A DNA stretch of 64,000 nt, from assembly GCA_021234155.1 (NCBI GenBank), contig JAJEKV010000009.1:14103185-14167184 (forward strand), given 5' to 3'. The notes under the pieces were generated by a model. The model was not told the DNA's origin, did no database searches, and saw only the letters and a program-made list of their open reading frames with translations. The translations under genes were made by a program, and so were the position numbers. The DNA is from Isoetes taiwanensis. Taxonomy: Eukaryota > Streptophyta > Lycopodiopsida > Isoetales > Isoetaceae. Shown piece by piece: positions 52,684 through 63,617 of the stretch (the first letter of the stretch is position 1; each line of letters opens with the position of its first letter).

Positions 52684-55600
52684 CTACACAAGAATTAACC
52701 TACACAAATCGACATGCCCGGAGCCGATTTCTTCTGAGATGACCTTTGCCGCCCCATTGCTCCATAAACCGTGGATAATCGCTTTTACTAAATCTTTCTT
52801 AAGTACCCACGCCGCCTTCCATCGGTAAGTGTTTCCACTTGACCAAACACCGGAGGAATTCCATCTCCTCGTTTTCTTGAAAGCTTTATCAAGAATCAAT
52901 TCGGAACTATTTCCACTGTTCCTCTCCGCTATTTCAACAACGCTATAATCCAAGACTTCGTCTGGATTTGGGGTATGCTTCTTCAAGAAACTCACGGAAG
53001 ACCTTATGAATCTTTAGGTGTACGGCAAGTCTAGCTTGTAGGCTTGATTACCTACTTTCTTGACTATTCCGGAAGGTCCAAACCCACCTTGGAGCAAGTT
53101 TCTTGCATTGCCGATCCTTGAGCTTTCACCGCTTCACCTTTGATCTTGAGCCAAACATCATCTCCAACTTTGAACTCTCTTATCGCTCGATGTTTGCTCT
53201 ACGATGCTCTTTGACGACTTCCTTTTCGCCAGCGTATACCCCTCTAACCTCTTCCACAAGCAGATACATATCAACATCTAACGGCGAAACTTCCACTTTG
53301 ACACGGATTGTGCCAAGTGTCCGGAGTTAGGCAATCGATAGCCGTAATTGATCATAAACGGCGACATTTGGGATGATTCCGCCTTGGTGCTATTGTATGC
53401 AACCCACCAAGTGAATAAATTCTTCCCACATACTTTGCTTATTCCGCATATAGTTTCGTAGCATGTCCTCTAAAATCCTCGTTGGTCCGCTCCGTCTGGC
53501 CATCCGTCTTGAGGGATGGTATGCCGCGGCTCATGGATAGCTTCGCCTCGATTGTCGCAAAGAGGTCTTGCCAAAAGGCGCCATGAACTTTGGATCCCCG
53601 CTTCGGAGATGATCTCCTTGGCATGCCATGAAGCCTCAAGATCTCTTTTGGTGAAGAGCTTTGTCGTATCCATAGTCAGATCGTGGTTTCAAGGCACAAA
53701 TGTGCCATCTTCGACAACTTGTCGACCACTACCATCAAGGCATCCTTGCCCTTGCTGCTCTTGGGAGTCCGTGATAAAATCCATGCCGATTACCTCCCAC
53801 TTAGCTTGGCACCGCTTAATGGCTCTAATGCCCCCGAATTCAAGTCGCCCGCCTTCGTCACGGGTATAGCCGACATTCCTTGATGTAGCGAGCTATTTGC
53901 TTCTTCATTCTCGGCTAACAATAGTTCAAGACTTTGAAATATGTTTTCATGAATCCCATGGCCAGCTATTGGGCTGTCACAGCGTGGTCATGGAGGATCA
54001 ACCTCCTTACACCTGATGATTCGGCACGCACAACTTGTTCTTATGGTATAACAGGTTGCCTTCCTTCTTATAATGCTTGAAGGCCTCCCGCCTTTATCCT
54101 TCTAGCCTCCTTAGAAAGGCTTGCCCATACTTCCTTGAATCCACATCCGCTGGCAAGGACTCTTCAATCCTCTTACCAAAGCCGGAGAGCCGAAATTGCA
54201 TTGCAATGCACTCTAGTTGTCGTGGATGCCTTGAAAGCGCATCCGCCACCACATTGAGCTTCCCGGCTTGTAGACTATATCAAAGTCATATTCTTCGAGG
54301 AACTCCATCCATCTCCGCCGCCTCAGACATTAAGGTGTGGTTGGGTGAATACATATTGGAGGCTCGATGGTCTCAGATCCAATTGGAACTTCCTTCCCAA
54401 GAGATAATGCCTCCATATTCTTAATGCCCTCGACAACCGCAAGCAACTCCCCGATCGTTGGGTAGCTGCCCTTGGCTGCTCATCTTCCTGGAATCATACG
54501 CTACCACACGCTTCTTTTGCATAAGCACCGCACCAGAGCTATCTTACTCGTGATCCGGTTACAAGCTTATTTTTTCTCCTGTCCGTGGTTAAGATCGGGG
54601 CCGAAAGAAGCTTCCTTCAATTCAAACCCTTTTGGGCTTTCTTGTGCCAATGCTCTACCCAATCTTTCACCTTCTCCTCGCCTCGCAGGTCTGTTAACGG
54701 GGCTGCTATCTTAGCAAAGTTCTTCACGAACTTCCCAGAGTACCCCCGCTAGGCCGAGGGAAACTTCGACTTCATGCACATTCTTCGGCGCCGCCAATCG
54801 AATGACGGCTTCAATCTTTGCTGGATCCGCCGAGATGCCTTTCAACGAGATCACATGACCTAGATACTCCACTTTCTCCAAGGCGGGGGCATCTTAACAA
54901 CTTGGCGCATAACCGGTGCCTCTTCAACTTTCCTAGCACTCTTCTCAAGTGTTGTACGTGCTCTTCAAGGATCCGCTATACACCAAAATGTCATCAAAGA
55001 AAACAATCACAAAGGTGTCCGTGAACTCCTCGAAGATATCGCTCATGAGCCTCATGAACGCTAAGTGGGCATTTGATAGTTTTAAAAAGGCATTACCGTG
55101 AACTCATAATGCCCATACCGCTGCTCAAGGCGGGTCTTATGGATATCTTCTTCCTTTATCCCGATCTGATGATAACCCCGACCTTAAGTCGATTTTGGAG
55201 AAGATCTTTGCACCTTTGAGCTGATCCATCAAGTCGTCCCGATCTTGAAGCGCATACTTGTTCTTGATGGTGTGCTTATTCAACTGCCTATAGTCTATGC
55301 ACATCCTCAAAGATCCATCCCTTCTTGACAAAAAGAATGGGCGCCCAAACGGGGTAGACACTAGGTCTAATGAAACCTAGGTCGAGCACCTCCCCGTGAA
55401 TCGCTTTTCAGCCCGGCAACCCCCGCTGTCATTCTATATGGAGCCTTACTTGTTGGTTTTGTTCCTGGTTCGAGTGCTATCTCGCGACTCAACCTCTATA
55501 AGGAGGGAGCCGCTTGATCTCATCCGAAAGAGATCATGGAACTCCGCGGATCGCCTTAGCTACTTGCTTCCGGCAATCCTGTCGAGCACCTTGTCTTCTT

Positions 55601-56110
55601 TGCTTCCTTCCGATTCTCGCTCACTAATCTCTGCTTGAAGATGTATGCCACTTGCTCACTCTTGATGCACTTGAATCACCGCTTAGGAAGACATACAACG
55701 CATGATGGGAACAACTTCCTTACCTCGTTATCTCAATGATCTTGCCGTCGGGCTGGGAAGGTCACCTTCCGCTTCCATAGCCGACAATGGCCTCACGCTG
55801 GCCCAAGGTATTCCATTCCTATGATCAAGTCATACTTTTCCAATGCCCATTACTACTGCCCCTATCCGATATTAATCTCCTGTAAGTCGATGTCGGTTAA
55901 TTCTTGCCCTCTGCCCCTCACTTTATCGCACCACTTGCTAAAACAACGGGTCTTGGCTTTGACTTTAGCGGCTTCAACTTCAACATTTGAACCATTCTGG
56001 GATGCAAAGTTATGGCTACTTCCTCGAGTCTATCAAGACTATGAAGGACTTAGCTTTAGCCTTCCCTACCGTGGAAATTACCTTATAACGGGCTCCGCTT
56101 TGCTCTGATC
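52684..56110 (-). pseudogene. pol: Gypsy pol: protease-RT-RNase H-integrase-chromodomain, frame-broken
   Basis: Reading down the minus strand, the protease-to-RT junction appears near 55800-55840 (YDLIIGMEYLG). The RT contains KAPYRM-like, then [12 protein letters not shown] and [19 protein letters not shown] (55330-55250), [21 protein letters not shown], and the catalytic FFDDIL box at 54983-55009. RNase H follows at 54720-54250. The integrase has its first Asp in EVIGMDFITD (53800-53773), the second near 53600, Glu in TDGQTERTN (53515-53485) and the GPFRI-like tail. SFLKKHTPNPDEV precedes a chromodomain (52870-52780). All catalytic landmarks are present, but the frame is broken dozens of times, frequently at CAG/CTG words. 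Either decay or sequence error can explain this. Confidence 0.85.
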
Positions 56111-57480
56111 TCATTGGGCGCAAAGATGTGACACTCACCCTTCGAATGTAGTCGCTGGCCTCTTCGGCCGTCGTCCGGCTGCAAGTCCTAATCCCCCAAC
56201 TCCGCTAGAGTCGTGACTCATGACGTAAGGGGCAGTTTGTCTGTCCCATGGCTCGGCTGGAAGCACCGGGCTACACAAATGCTTTCTATGCACTCCGCCT
56301 CTTTTCCTTGGGCATCGCTTGCAAAAAGGATTGCACGCTTTGAGTAGCTTGACCTCTCCCGCTTGTCCTTAAAGGACACCGCTTCTTCTCCGGCCGCTTC
56401 CCTCGGTTCCCACCATATGGGGCCTCTAACTGACCTCGACCTGGGTCGCCTGGGGCTATAGCCTCTGTCACTTTGCCTTTCTCCCGAAGTACTGCTGCCA
56501 GGCCCGCTATTCCCGAGGTCCCCACCCCGCAAGCTTATAGCCTTGGATTCCGCTTCCGACACGTCCTAGGGCTTGCCCTCACAAGCTTTCATGGATCTCC
56601 CTATTCAAATTTCCCCTCAATATAGCTTTCTACTGTACAAGCCTCCCAACTGCACATACAAATTCTTTAGCCTCATGAATTCCTCTCAGATATTTCAATC
56701 GATTTGTTGCCTTGCTGCAACCTCAGAAATCAGATCATGTCGACTTATGTTCCTGGATTTAATGGCGCTTGAAGGCTTTGTAGCAAACTTCCTGAACTTA
56801 CAAGCATCCCCGCTTTTAAGCCGTGCCTTTGCATAACCCTTCCACCAACCGGTCTTTTTTTCAAGTTGAATGCTGGTAACTCTCTTTGTCCTTATCCTTC
56901 ATGCCATAAGCATTTCAGATTCTCGGCCATTTCATCCACCCATGCCTCGCTCAATCTCGACCTGTTCTCCCCGAGAACTGGCTCCAGTCGGCCTCCACAT
57001 GCTGCTCAGCTAAGTGAATCTACCTTCTTCTCGTAGCCGAGGCCCCTCGTATCTCTTTTGTCGCCCCTCCGGGTGTTCTCCCGCCTTCCATCGTCGCTCG
57101 CTCCTCGAAGCCTCGTTCTTCCTCTTCCTCGTAGCCTGAGTCTCGAAGTTCCAACTTGAGTCGGAAGATTCCGGACTGGGGATCTCCTTCTCTTGCTCCT
57201 CTTCTTGTCCCTTCCTTCCTCCGAGCTGATGCTTTTGCGGTAATCGAGCATTGCCCACCGAACCCACTTCGCCATGCGCGGACAGTAATGCCTTTATCCG
57301 CCTCCAGGTCCGCCCTCATCTGGGCTATTCTCCTCCGGGGGTCATGGGTTCCTATCTTCAAATAGGTTCCTTGCCGGGGTGGTCTCGGGCGGGTTTGTTC
57401 TTCTATAAGGTCTCGCAGCTTGTCGCTCCCCGCTTAGGGCCTCTCCGGGTCGCATACACAAGCAATTCATGGCTATATGA
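56111..57480 (-). pseudogene. gag: Gypsy gag region, frame-broken
   Basis: The position between leader and protease, and content rich in Arg, Glu and Lys, identify this as gag. Recognisable pieces are GDACKFRKFATKPS near 56800, an Arg/Glu-rich stretch (57275-57020), and a nucleocapsid-like basic area near 56500-56300 with scattered Cys residues. I cannot point to an intact CCHC knuckle. Frames change repeatedly. Confidence 0.55.
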
Positions 57481-58559
57481 TTAGTTCCATTTGTTCTTCT
57501 TGCATTGTTTATGTTTGTTGGTATAATTGTGGGGCAAAATACATCAACAAAACATTTAAAGTGCAAATTATAATTGTATTTATATATCATATAATATTTT
57601 AGATACAAAAGTCTCCGGATCAAGAGTCTAACTAGTCTTGAAATCGCCGCAGAAGACGGGTTGTCTTCAAGAAACTTCTTAACTTGGGCCGTCCCTACCG
57701 AGTGACCCAAGTTCCTGATGATGCTTTGCCGACGAGCCTCCCCGGATGGCTCTCACCTGTGTCTTCTACCCAAGGGTCGGATGTAAGGGCCGCAAGTCAT
57801 CGCTAATCTCGCCCGACGCCGGTGGGGATGGCGAAGTCGAAGAGGTCGAAGTGCCATTGCCCCCTTGACTAAGACAAGATAGTCGATATTTGTTGCTATT
57901 CGAGCATGCCTGCCAAGCCCCGAGAGTGCAATCAGCATAAACACTCCTTCTTCGCCTCTGGGACTGAACTTGCGGTGAATTACCGCTATTCTCCCATCCA
58001 TCAGCAGCTGCAAGTAGTATCCGAGCGACTGTTGCCAGGTGTCGCTGAAGCTTTCCCGCTTGTTTGGCCTGTGTGTCAGGTCACTCATGTACTGGCCACC
58101 CCAACTCTGCTGAGCTCCTCAGAGTCTTCAATTGTGCTACGAGCCTCCCGAGGTCGTATTCCTTCCTTTATGTGGGGTGATATCAAGGATCTTGCAGATT
58201 AGGATGCTCGTGGTCTTCCCACGGATCCCCATCTCGCTCTTGGAGGGCGGTGAACTCCTCCTCCTGCTGGTAGCTCCCGTCATTCATCAATTGGCTCCGA
58301 TGGTCATTGTAGGGCTCGGATATACCTGAGGTCGCCTCCGTAGTTTCTGACCCCTCATCAGCGTGGAAGTCTCGAGGCCCCTTGACGATGAAGCCGCCCA
58401 TGTTTGGCCCCGCTGCACCGGGTGGAGCGCCCGTCTAACCTCGAGCTCCTCCCTCCCAGATTCGGAAGGTTCGATGTCAGCCGAGAGTAGATACCTCCTC
58501 CGCCGATGATGATAGGGGCCAGCTTGTGATGCCTAGCCCGAGTGGGGAGCAACTCGATG
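57481..58559 (-). other. Gypsy spacer between ORF B and gag
   Basis: No domain recognised. Minus-strand frames at 57753-58088 and 58183-58401 are short and unsupported. An AT-rich block at 57490-57610 stands out from the GC-rich surroundings. Copy 1 of the leader is truncated before this point, so there is no comparison. Confidence 0.35.
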
Positions 58560-58565
58560 CCCCCA

Positions 58566-59110
58566 TTGCCTCGCCGAAATTGATCAGCCTCCCTCCTTGG
58601 CGCTGTCATTCCGAGTCGAGCCTGCGGTATCCTTCTGGCCCCGACTCTTCTTCATCCTCTCTTGCTTCCCCTGCCTCGCTGATACCGCAACAACATCTCT
58701 TTCCTCTTGCACCGCTATGGGGGCTCCACCTCCACTCCGAGGGATTGAGGCTGCCCCACCTGGCCTCATGGTGATAAAGAAGATGGCTAGGGCGGGCGGT
58801 AAGAGAAGTACTTGGTCCCGCTTGGTCGTCGTGGACCATGTAGTCGCAGTCTCCTTTGTTAGTCAGAAGTATTTGGCGATGTTGGGGGACATCGCCCAAG
58901 GCTGCTTGAAGGATTGGCGGGAACAAAGCATCCTATGCAAGGGGAACTTGAACAAGGAGGGTCCCACCCTAGCTTGAAATTCGCTTAGCACCGCCCATAT
59001 GTCGGGTTGCATTTAGCGAGCTTTGATGTCAATTTTTCATTAAAGACTTGGAAGATGTCGTTGACATCCGCCTCAAGAGATGGGCACCGGCGCACTGCAC
59101 CATCGCCCAA
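58566..59110 (-). pseudogene. Gypsy leader ORF B (copy 2), frame-broken
   Basis: Given in transcription order on the minus strand. It follows a TATA box at about 59250-59240. It keeps TPFFARS, then EADVNDIFQVFNEKL and AKCNP of copy 1, later GDVP/NIAKYL-like and GDCDYMVHDDQAGPSTS, and the Glu-rich tail with QERMKKSRGQKD. The ATG used in copy 1 reads ATA here. Function unknown. Confidence 0.45.
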
Positions 59111-59424
59111 ATCAGCAAAGTGGGCTATTGATCTAGCAAAGAAGGGAGTATCAAACGGATGCGTGTTGCCGTGGAGCCGAAAGATCGCCTAAGCAAAGGG
59201 GAGCAAATTTGCAGTGGTACCAATTGAGAAATGGGGAACTTATTTATAGAAAAGGGGAAAACCCTAATTTTTGGATGACTTAGAATTTATCGAGATTAGG
59301 CAATTCTAACCTATTAAGTGATGCAATTGCAAGTTTGAAGATATTTCTAGGGTTTGAGCATGCTAAGGAGAGCTACCGAACCTATTGTGCAATTGGGAGA
59401 TCATTTGGTGATGAATGAGACGGG

Positions 59425-59686
59425 GTCCGGATCGCTATACCACCCGATTTCTAAAATGTAGAAATCATTCCCGGCGCGACGCAGAGACATGGGTCCTAAT
59501 TGGGCTAGGATTACTCAATTTAGGTGATCTAAGGCTGTAATTCCACCAAACTCATCGAAAGTTAGCGTAATTGACCCCTTACTTGGTCGATTTTGAGCTG
59601 TTTTGGGCATTTTTAGCATGGTCCACATTGCGCCCACCGATTTCTAAAATGTAGAAATCGCCTCCGGCGCGCTGACGGTGAGACAT
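59425..59686. repeat. Leader hairpin pair upstream of ORF B promoter (copy 2)
   Basis: Palindromes at 59425-59493 and 59619-59686, both with inner TTTCTAAAATGTAGAAA, corresponding to hairpins 1 and 2 of copy 1. Confidence 0.68.
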
Positions 59687-59828
59687 CGCCTCAATTTTGC
59701 TCAAAACTCTAATTTAATTAAAACAAAAGCTAGGGATCGATATCTTGACCTATTTTAAACAAGGTTTGACACTTTATTTACACAAAATTTTCTTTATATT
59801 AACAAAATTTTCCGCTTATTTACAAAAC

Positions 59829-61343
59829 TCAAGGTCGCTCACCCTTGATGTGCCCTCGGCAAGATATATATCCCCGCCTCATGAGGGTAACCCTCTTCGC
59901 ATGCACCGCAGGCCGCTGAATCTTCAAAATGCTTACATTAGAGGTAATTTGAGATCTCATTTTGTCCCATTAAGGGATGCTTAAAGCCACATCAGCTTTT
60001 AAACCGTCCAATAAGAGAAGAGCTCCGAAGTATTTTATTCCAAGATATGGGGACAGTAATTAATGCGCTTCTAACTAACTTTTGCAAGGTCATTTTTCTA
60101 CTATAACTTTTGATCAAAAACTCCGATTCAACACTATTTGTGGCAATGGATCTGCTCCTCAAGATCTTTCTAATGACAAGCCATTGTTATATCTTCCGGG
60201 ATGTAAATGTATAAGAAAAGAGCAAAAACTATATTTTTTGTTAATAACATATGGCTTGTATTGAAATACATCATAACCATATATCACTTTAAAGATCTTT
60301 CATTCTCAGATCTAATGCAACAAACGCTAAAGATTTTCAAGGAGTAGATCAAAAGTTATAGGAAAAACAACAAAGAATGAAGTCGTTAATGCTGCATTAA
60401 TTGCGCTTTTGATGTAGAGTACCATTCTATTGGAGGATCCTTATGGGGACAAAAGGAGATCTCAAATTACCTCTAATGACTATATGCGCGGCCGCCAGCT
60501 TGTAAAATACAAAGAAGATCTCGCCGGCACACGCCAGATGTCCTGTATAGATTCTTGTATGACTCATGGACCAACGGGCTGAACGGGGGCCGGGAACTGG
60601 AGTCCGTAACTCTCCTCGGAAGCGGGCGGATCTCCTTGAGGCCCTGCCTTTCCCAGCCTTTCTTCTTCTTGTTGCTCCGAGGCTTGGGCTTTGGGTGAGG
60701 GTGCTCTCGGGAGGCTTGGGCTTCAATCGTGGGAGGGGTTTCAAGAACATTGTAGGCTTCCTCCCGATGGCCTGCTGATGACGGGATTCTCTGCCCGCCT
60801 CCCGACCTTTACTAGCTTCCTCTTGCCCGCCTTACCATGGCCTCCTCTTCTGGGTCCGCCGGTCGTAGCCTGCCGTTTTCCACTCTTTGTCCTTCGCCTT
60901 CCTGCTGGCGCCCTTGCTTCAGACTTGTGGATTTGCTGCTAGGCCTGCCTTCTTCCTGGTGAGTTTCGCGGCCGCCGCCCCTCTCTTCCCCGCCTCCTCC
61001 AGCAGTGGATCCACCGGGTTGTTCTTAACAAGTGATGGGTCCGCCTGCTCCTCTGCCTCCCGTGGCTGGGCGCCCCCTGTGTCGCTCTTCCCTCCCCGCT
61101 GCCCGCCCCCGCCTCCCCGGCTGCGTACTGGCTTAGAGATCTCGCTTCATGACGCTCCTCGCTTCTGGGTCAGTTCTCCAAGAGTTCGTGGTCGCCTTCC
61201 CGGCCCGACTGCTTCCCTCACTCGACGAAGATTCGCTGCCAGGAGGCGCGCCCTCAAGAATCCCCGTGAAAGAGGCAGACCACGGGCGCCTGAGGATCCG
61301 CCTCTGGGCTTAGGCTTCCTTGCAACCGGCTTCGGGCCATCAT
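59829..61343 (-). pseudogene. Histone H3-like gene in gypsy leader (copy 2), MITE-interrupted
   Basis: TATA at 61441-61450, ATG at 61343, stop at 59829. The N-terminus again starts MMAR and its codons align with copy 1, an Arg/Lys/Pro-rich tail. Core traces are GLKEIR (about 60630), a segment aligning with RLVRE (VHESY near 60560), DLLCIL (about 60510), the MITE, then KHFEDSAAC (59935-59905) and sequence aligning with HAKRVTLM and the H3 terminus to the stop. About 270 bp of the tail present in copy 1 is missing. The frame is broken by indels and the MITE, so this copy cannot make the protein. The proline-rich plus-strand frames at 60691-61408 are its antisense shadow. Confidence 0.78.
59936..60478. 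mobile_element. MITE, 543 bp, copy 2, inside the H3-like gene
   Basis: Terminal inverted repeats CATTAGAGGTAATTTGAGAT and complement, as in 23379-23933. The corresponding empty site is in copy 1 at about 32258-32268 (AAATGCTTTACTATG). The insertion lies within the codons for the H3-like helix before FEDS, disrupting this copy. The expected target duplication is obscured by an indel at the left junction. Confidence 0.88.
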
Positions 61344-61440
61344 CTTACGGTTTGTCGATCGAGCTAAGCGCTGTAAGATCGCCTTTGACACCACGAGCCG
61401 GGTTCTAGGGAGAACAGAAAAAAAATGGGAGGGTCTGGTT

Positions 61441-61450
61441 CTATTTATAG
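61441..61450 (-). promoter_or_regulatory. TATA box of the H3-like gene (copy 2)
   Basis: The reverse strand reads CTATAAATAG, 98 bp before the ATG, exactly as in copy 1. Confidence 0.65.
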
Positions 61451-61526
61451 GGCCAATTTTAGGTCAACTTTTAAACTACCTTTTGGGCTGTCTAAGGCAT
61501 CTAAAAACACCCATTCAGCAAGGTTC

Positions 61527-61776
61527 ACACGCTATGCCCAGCCCGATTCCTAGAATCTAGAAACCTGTCCTCGGCGCGACGCAGGAGACATGGTGGGGCC
61601 CACTATTAAATTAATATGTAACATGCTAAATCTACTAATTTTAGCTTAAATTTTAGAATTATCAAGGTATTTCATCAGAATTTACAATTTTTGGTGTCAG
61701 CCGAATGTTCAAGACGTTGTTACTTCAAAACCCGATTTCTAGAATGTAGAAATCATTCTCCGGCGCGACGGTGAGA
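61527..61776. repeat. Leader hairpin pair upstream of H3-like promoter (copy 2)
   Basis: Two palindromes at 61527-61591 and 61711-61776 with inner TTCCTAGAATCTAGAAA and TTTCTAGAATGTAGAAA stems, corresponding to hairpins 3 and 4 of copy 1. Arms are more degraded here. Confidence 0.65.
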
Positions 61777-61968
61777 CTAACCCTACTTTTTGGATGTTGG
61801 CTCATCAATTTTAGTCTTTTACGCTTTCTATTCATTTTAATCAAGTTACTAGCTTAAGATAACTACAAAATGAGAAAAAATTTTCTCATTTTTCAGGTTT
61901 GAGGATCCTATCAAGTTAGTGCTACGGGAACATGGCTAAGCTTTGCTCTTTTGGTCTCCAAGAACATA

Positions 61969-61980
61969 GCTCTGATACCA
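61969..61980 (-). promoter_or_regulatory. Primer-binding site, initiator tRNA-Met
   Basis: The reverse strand reads TGGTATCAGAGC, the standard plant LTR-retrotransposon primer-binding site, three bases inside the 5' LTR end. It fixes the element's orientation and the LTR border. Confidence 0.92.
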
Positions 61981-61983
61981 CTA

Positions 61984-63617
61984 TGATGCCCTCTTATCAG
62001 ATACTGCACTCACCGTGATGGGCAACAGGAGTTTCATCCCCATACTGTACTTCCATGTTAATACAGGTTCCTTCCACATGACATCGCGAAATCGCGGACG
62101 GGCCCAAGGGAAGAGGGAAGGTCAGTTGCACTCGCCTCTCGTGGCCTACCTAGTCATGAAGTTAAAACATACATGCCAGTAGCACATATTATCAATATCA
62201 TATGACCATCACATGATGGTCTCCACATTCAGATAGACAAAGATCAAGACATCACAGAATCCTACCCAAGGCCTGCATTCAAGGGAGGATTGATGGCTTG
62301 GGTCTCCAAAGAGTCTGGCTGCGCATGTAATTCATGGGCAATGGATTTGGCTGGCATATGAACATGGCTAGGGTTGTCCACTCCATCCGGCCTTCCGTGC
62401 ACACTTCTGCAGAGTAGGTCAAAGTGCTGGGACCTCCGATCAGAGCCTCACGGATGCATAGCCAAGGGGGCTATATCCCGGGTTGCATCTCTCAGCTCCA
62501 TGGGGGGCAGGTAGGGACTACTCCCTCCGAGATCTACATGCCGACTCGCGACTAGAGGGCCACTCATCAGACACGACTTGAACTCAATGGAAGGTCATAT
62601 TCACCACCTCACGAGGTCGGAGCCCATGCCTGCTCCACACGCAGCTGGCAAGCCATTATTCCAGTCAGCAATGATCCCCGCAGCACTACACACACCATAG
62701 GGATCGCCTGTGAGTCAACACTAACCTCCTTATAAGCCAGCCCGCCCTTTCCACCCACAACCGTGGGTTTCGTGCACGTGCCAGACGCACAGCGGTGCTA
62801 GAGGCTACTCTAGGAGCATCAACTACAAAGTTTTAGGTCTCTACCCCTTCCCAATACAAGAAGTTCATAGAGATGCATCATCCATATATCATTGTGAGAA
62901 CTAAAGAACTAAATCTAATCTACAACATAGAGTTAGGTTCTTTGAAGAATCTCGCCATCTAGAGATCTAGAGGGCTGCTATGGCTGAATCTTAATAGGCC
63001 AAACCTAATTTATCCAATGACCAAAATAGGGTTTAGACTATCTAATTGGCCAAAACTCCGATCCTTGAGAGGCCCTCCTGACCGAGCCCCTCGACCATCC
63101 CATAAAACGCCTTAATCTAGAGAAACTAAGGATGCAATTCTCCCAACCTGTGGTTCTGATGCGGTTTAATACAAGGAGGCAAACAAACAGAGTTCCAAGC
63201 CCTAAAAAATCGAAAATTGGGCTGGTTAGGGTTTCCTATATATAGGACAAGTGGGTAATAGGGTTTCCAATATCTCCCTTGGCATGTGGGATAATTGAAT
63301 GTTCACTTGCTCCTTTTATACACAGGTGGCCAAATGTGCACATGGAAATGTGTGCCCACATTAATGTGTACATTAGAAATGTGCACATTAATTGCACTCT
63401 ATGTGTGGCCTAAGGGCGAAGTGTCCACTTGGAAATGTGTGCCTACATTACTGCATTGGAAAATGCAATTGCAATAGCCAAAATATTATTTCTCGCAAGT
63501 TGCCCCTCAGGGCTTACCCACCGGTCGCGACGCTTAGCGACACGGCCAAATTTCGGTATGCACGCGATTTTAGGGCGATTTGCATACGCCTGGCGACATC
63601 GTACCGGAACGGCCACA
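61984..63617 (-). repeat. Gypsy 5' LTR (1634 bp)
   Basis: Minus-strand start TGTGGCCGTTCC at 63617, end GGGCATCA at 61984 next to the primer-binding site. Collinear with the other two long LTRs, but the most diverged, with many small deletions. Confidence 0.88.

Larger units (their letters stand above)
50166..63617 (-). mobile_element. Complete 13.45-kb Ty3/gypsy chromovirus with H3-like cargo
   Basis: Minus-strand order: 5' LTR (63617-61984), primer-binding site (61980-61969), a ~3.4-kb leader with an H3-like gene and ORF B, an ~1.1-kb spacer, gag (57480-56110), protease, RT, RNase H, integrase and chromodomain (to 52684), 3' untranslated region, polypurine tract (51838-51826), 3' LTR (51825-50166). 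LTR ends are TG..CA with inverted TGTGGCG / CGTCA. Coding regions are present in order but broken by many small indels. A MITE is inserted in the leader. I see no 5-bp target duplication: the outer flanks (TTCTTG and CCCCA) differ. Confidence 0.88.

Noticed and set aside
60691-61408. Proline/serine-rich plus-strand frames
   Set aside because: Antisense to the basic, GC-rich tail of the H3-like gene. The minus strand carries the TATA box, the ATG and the homology.
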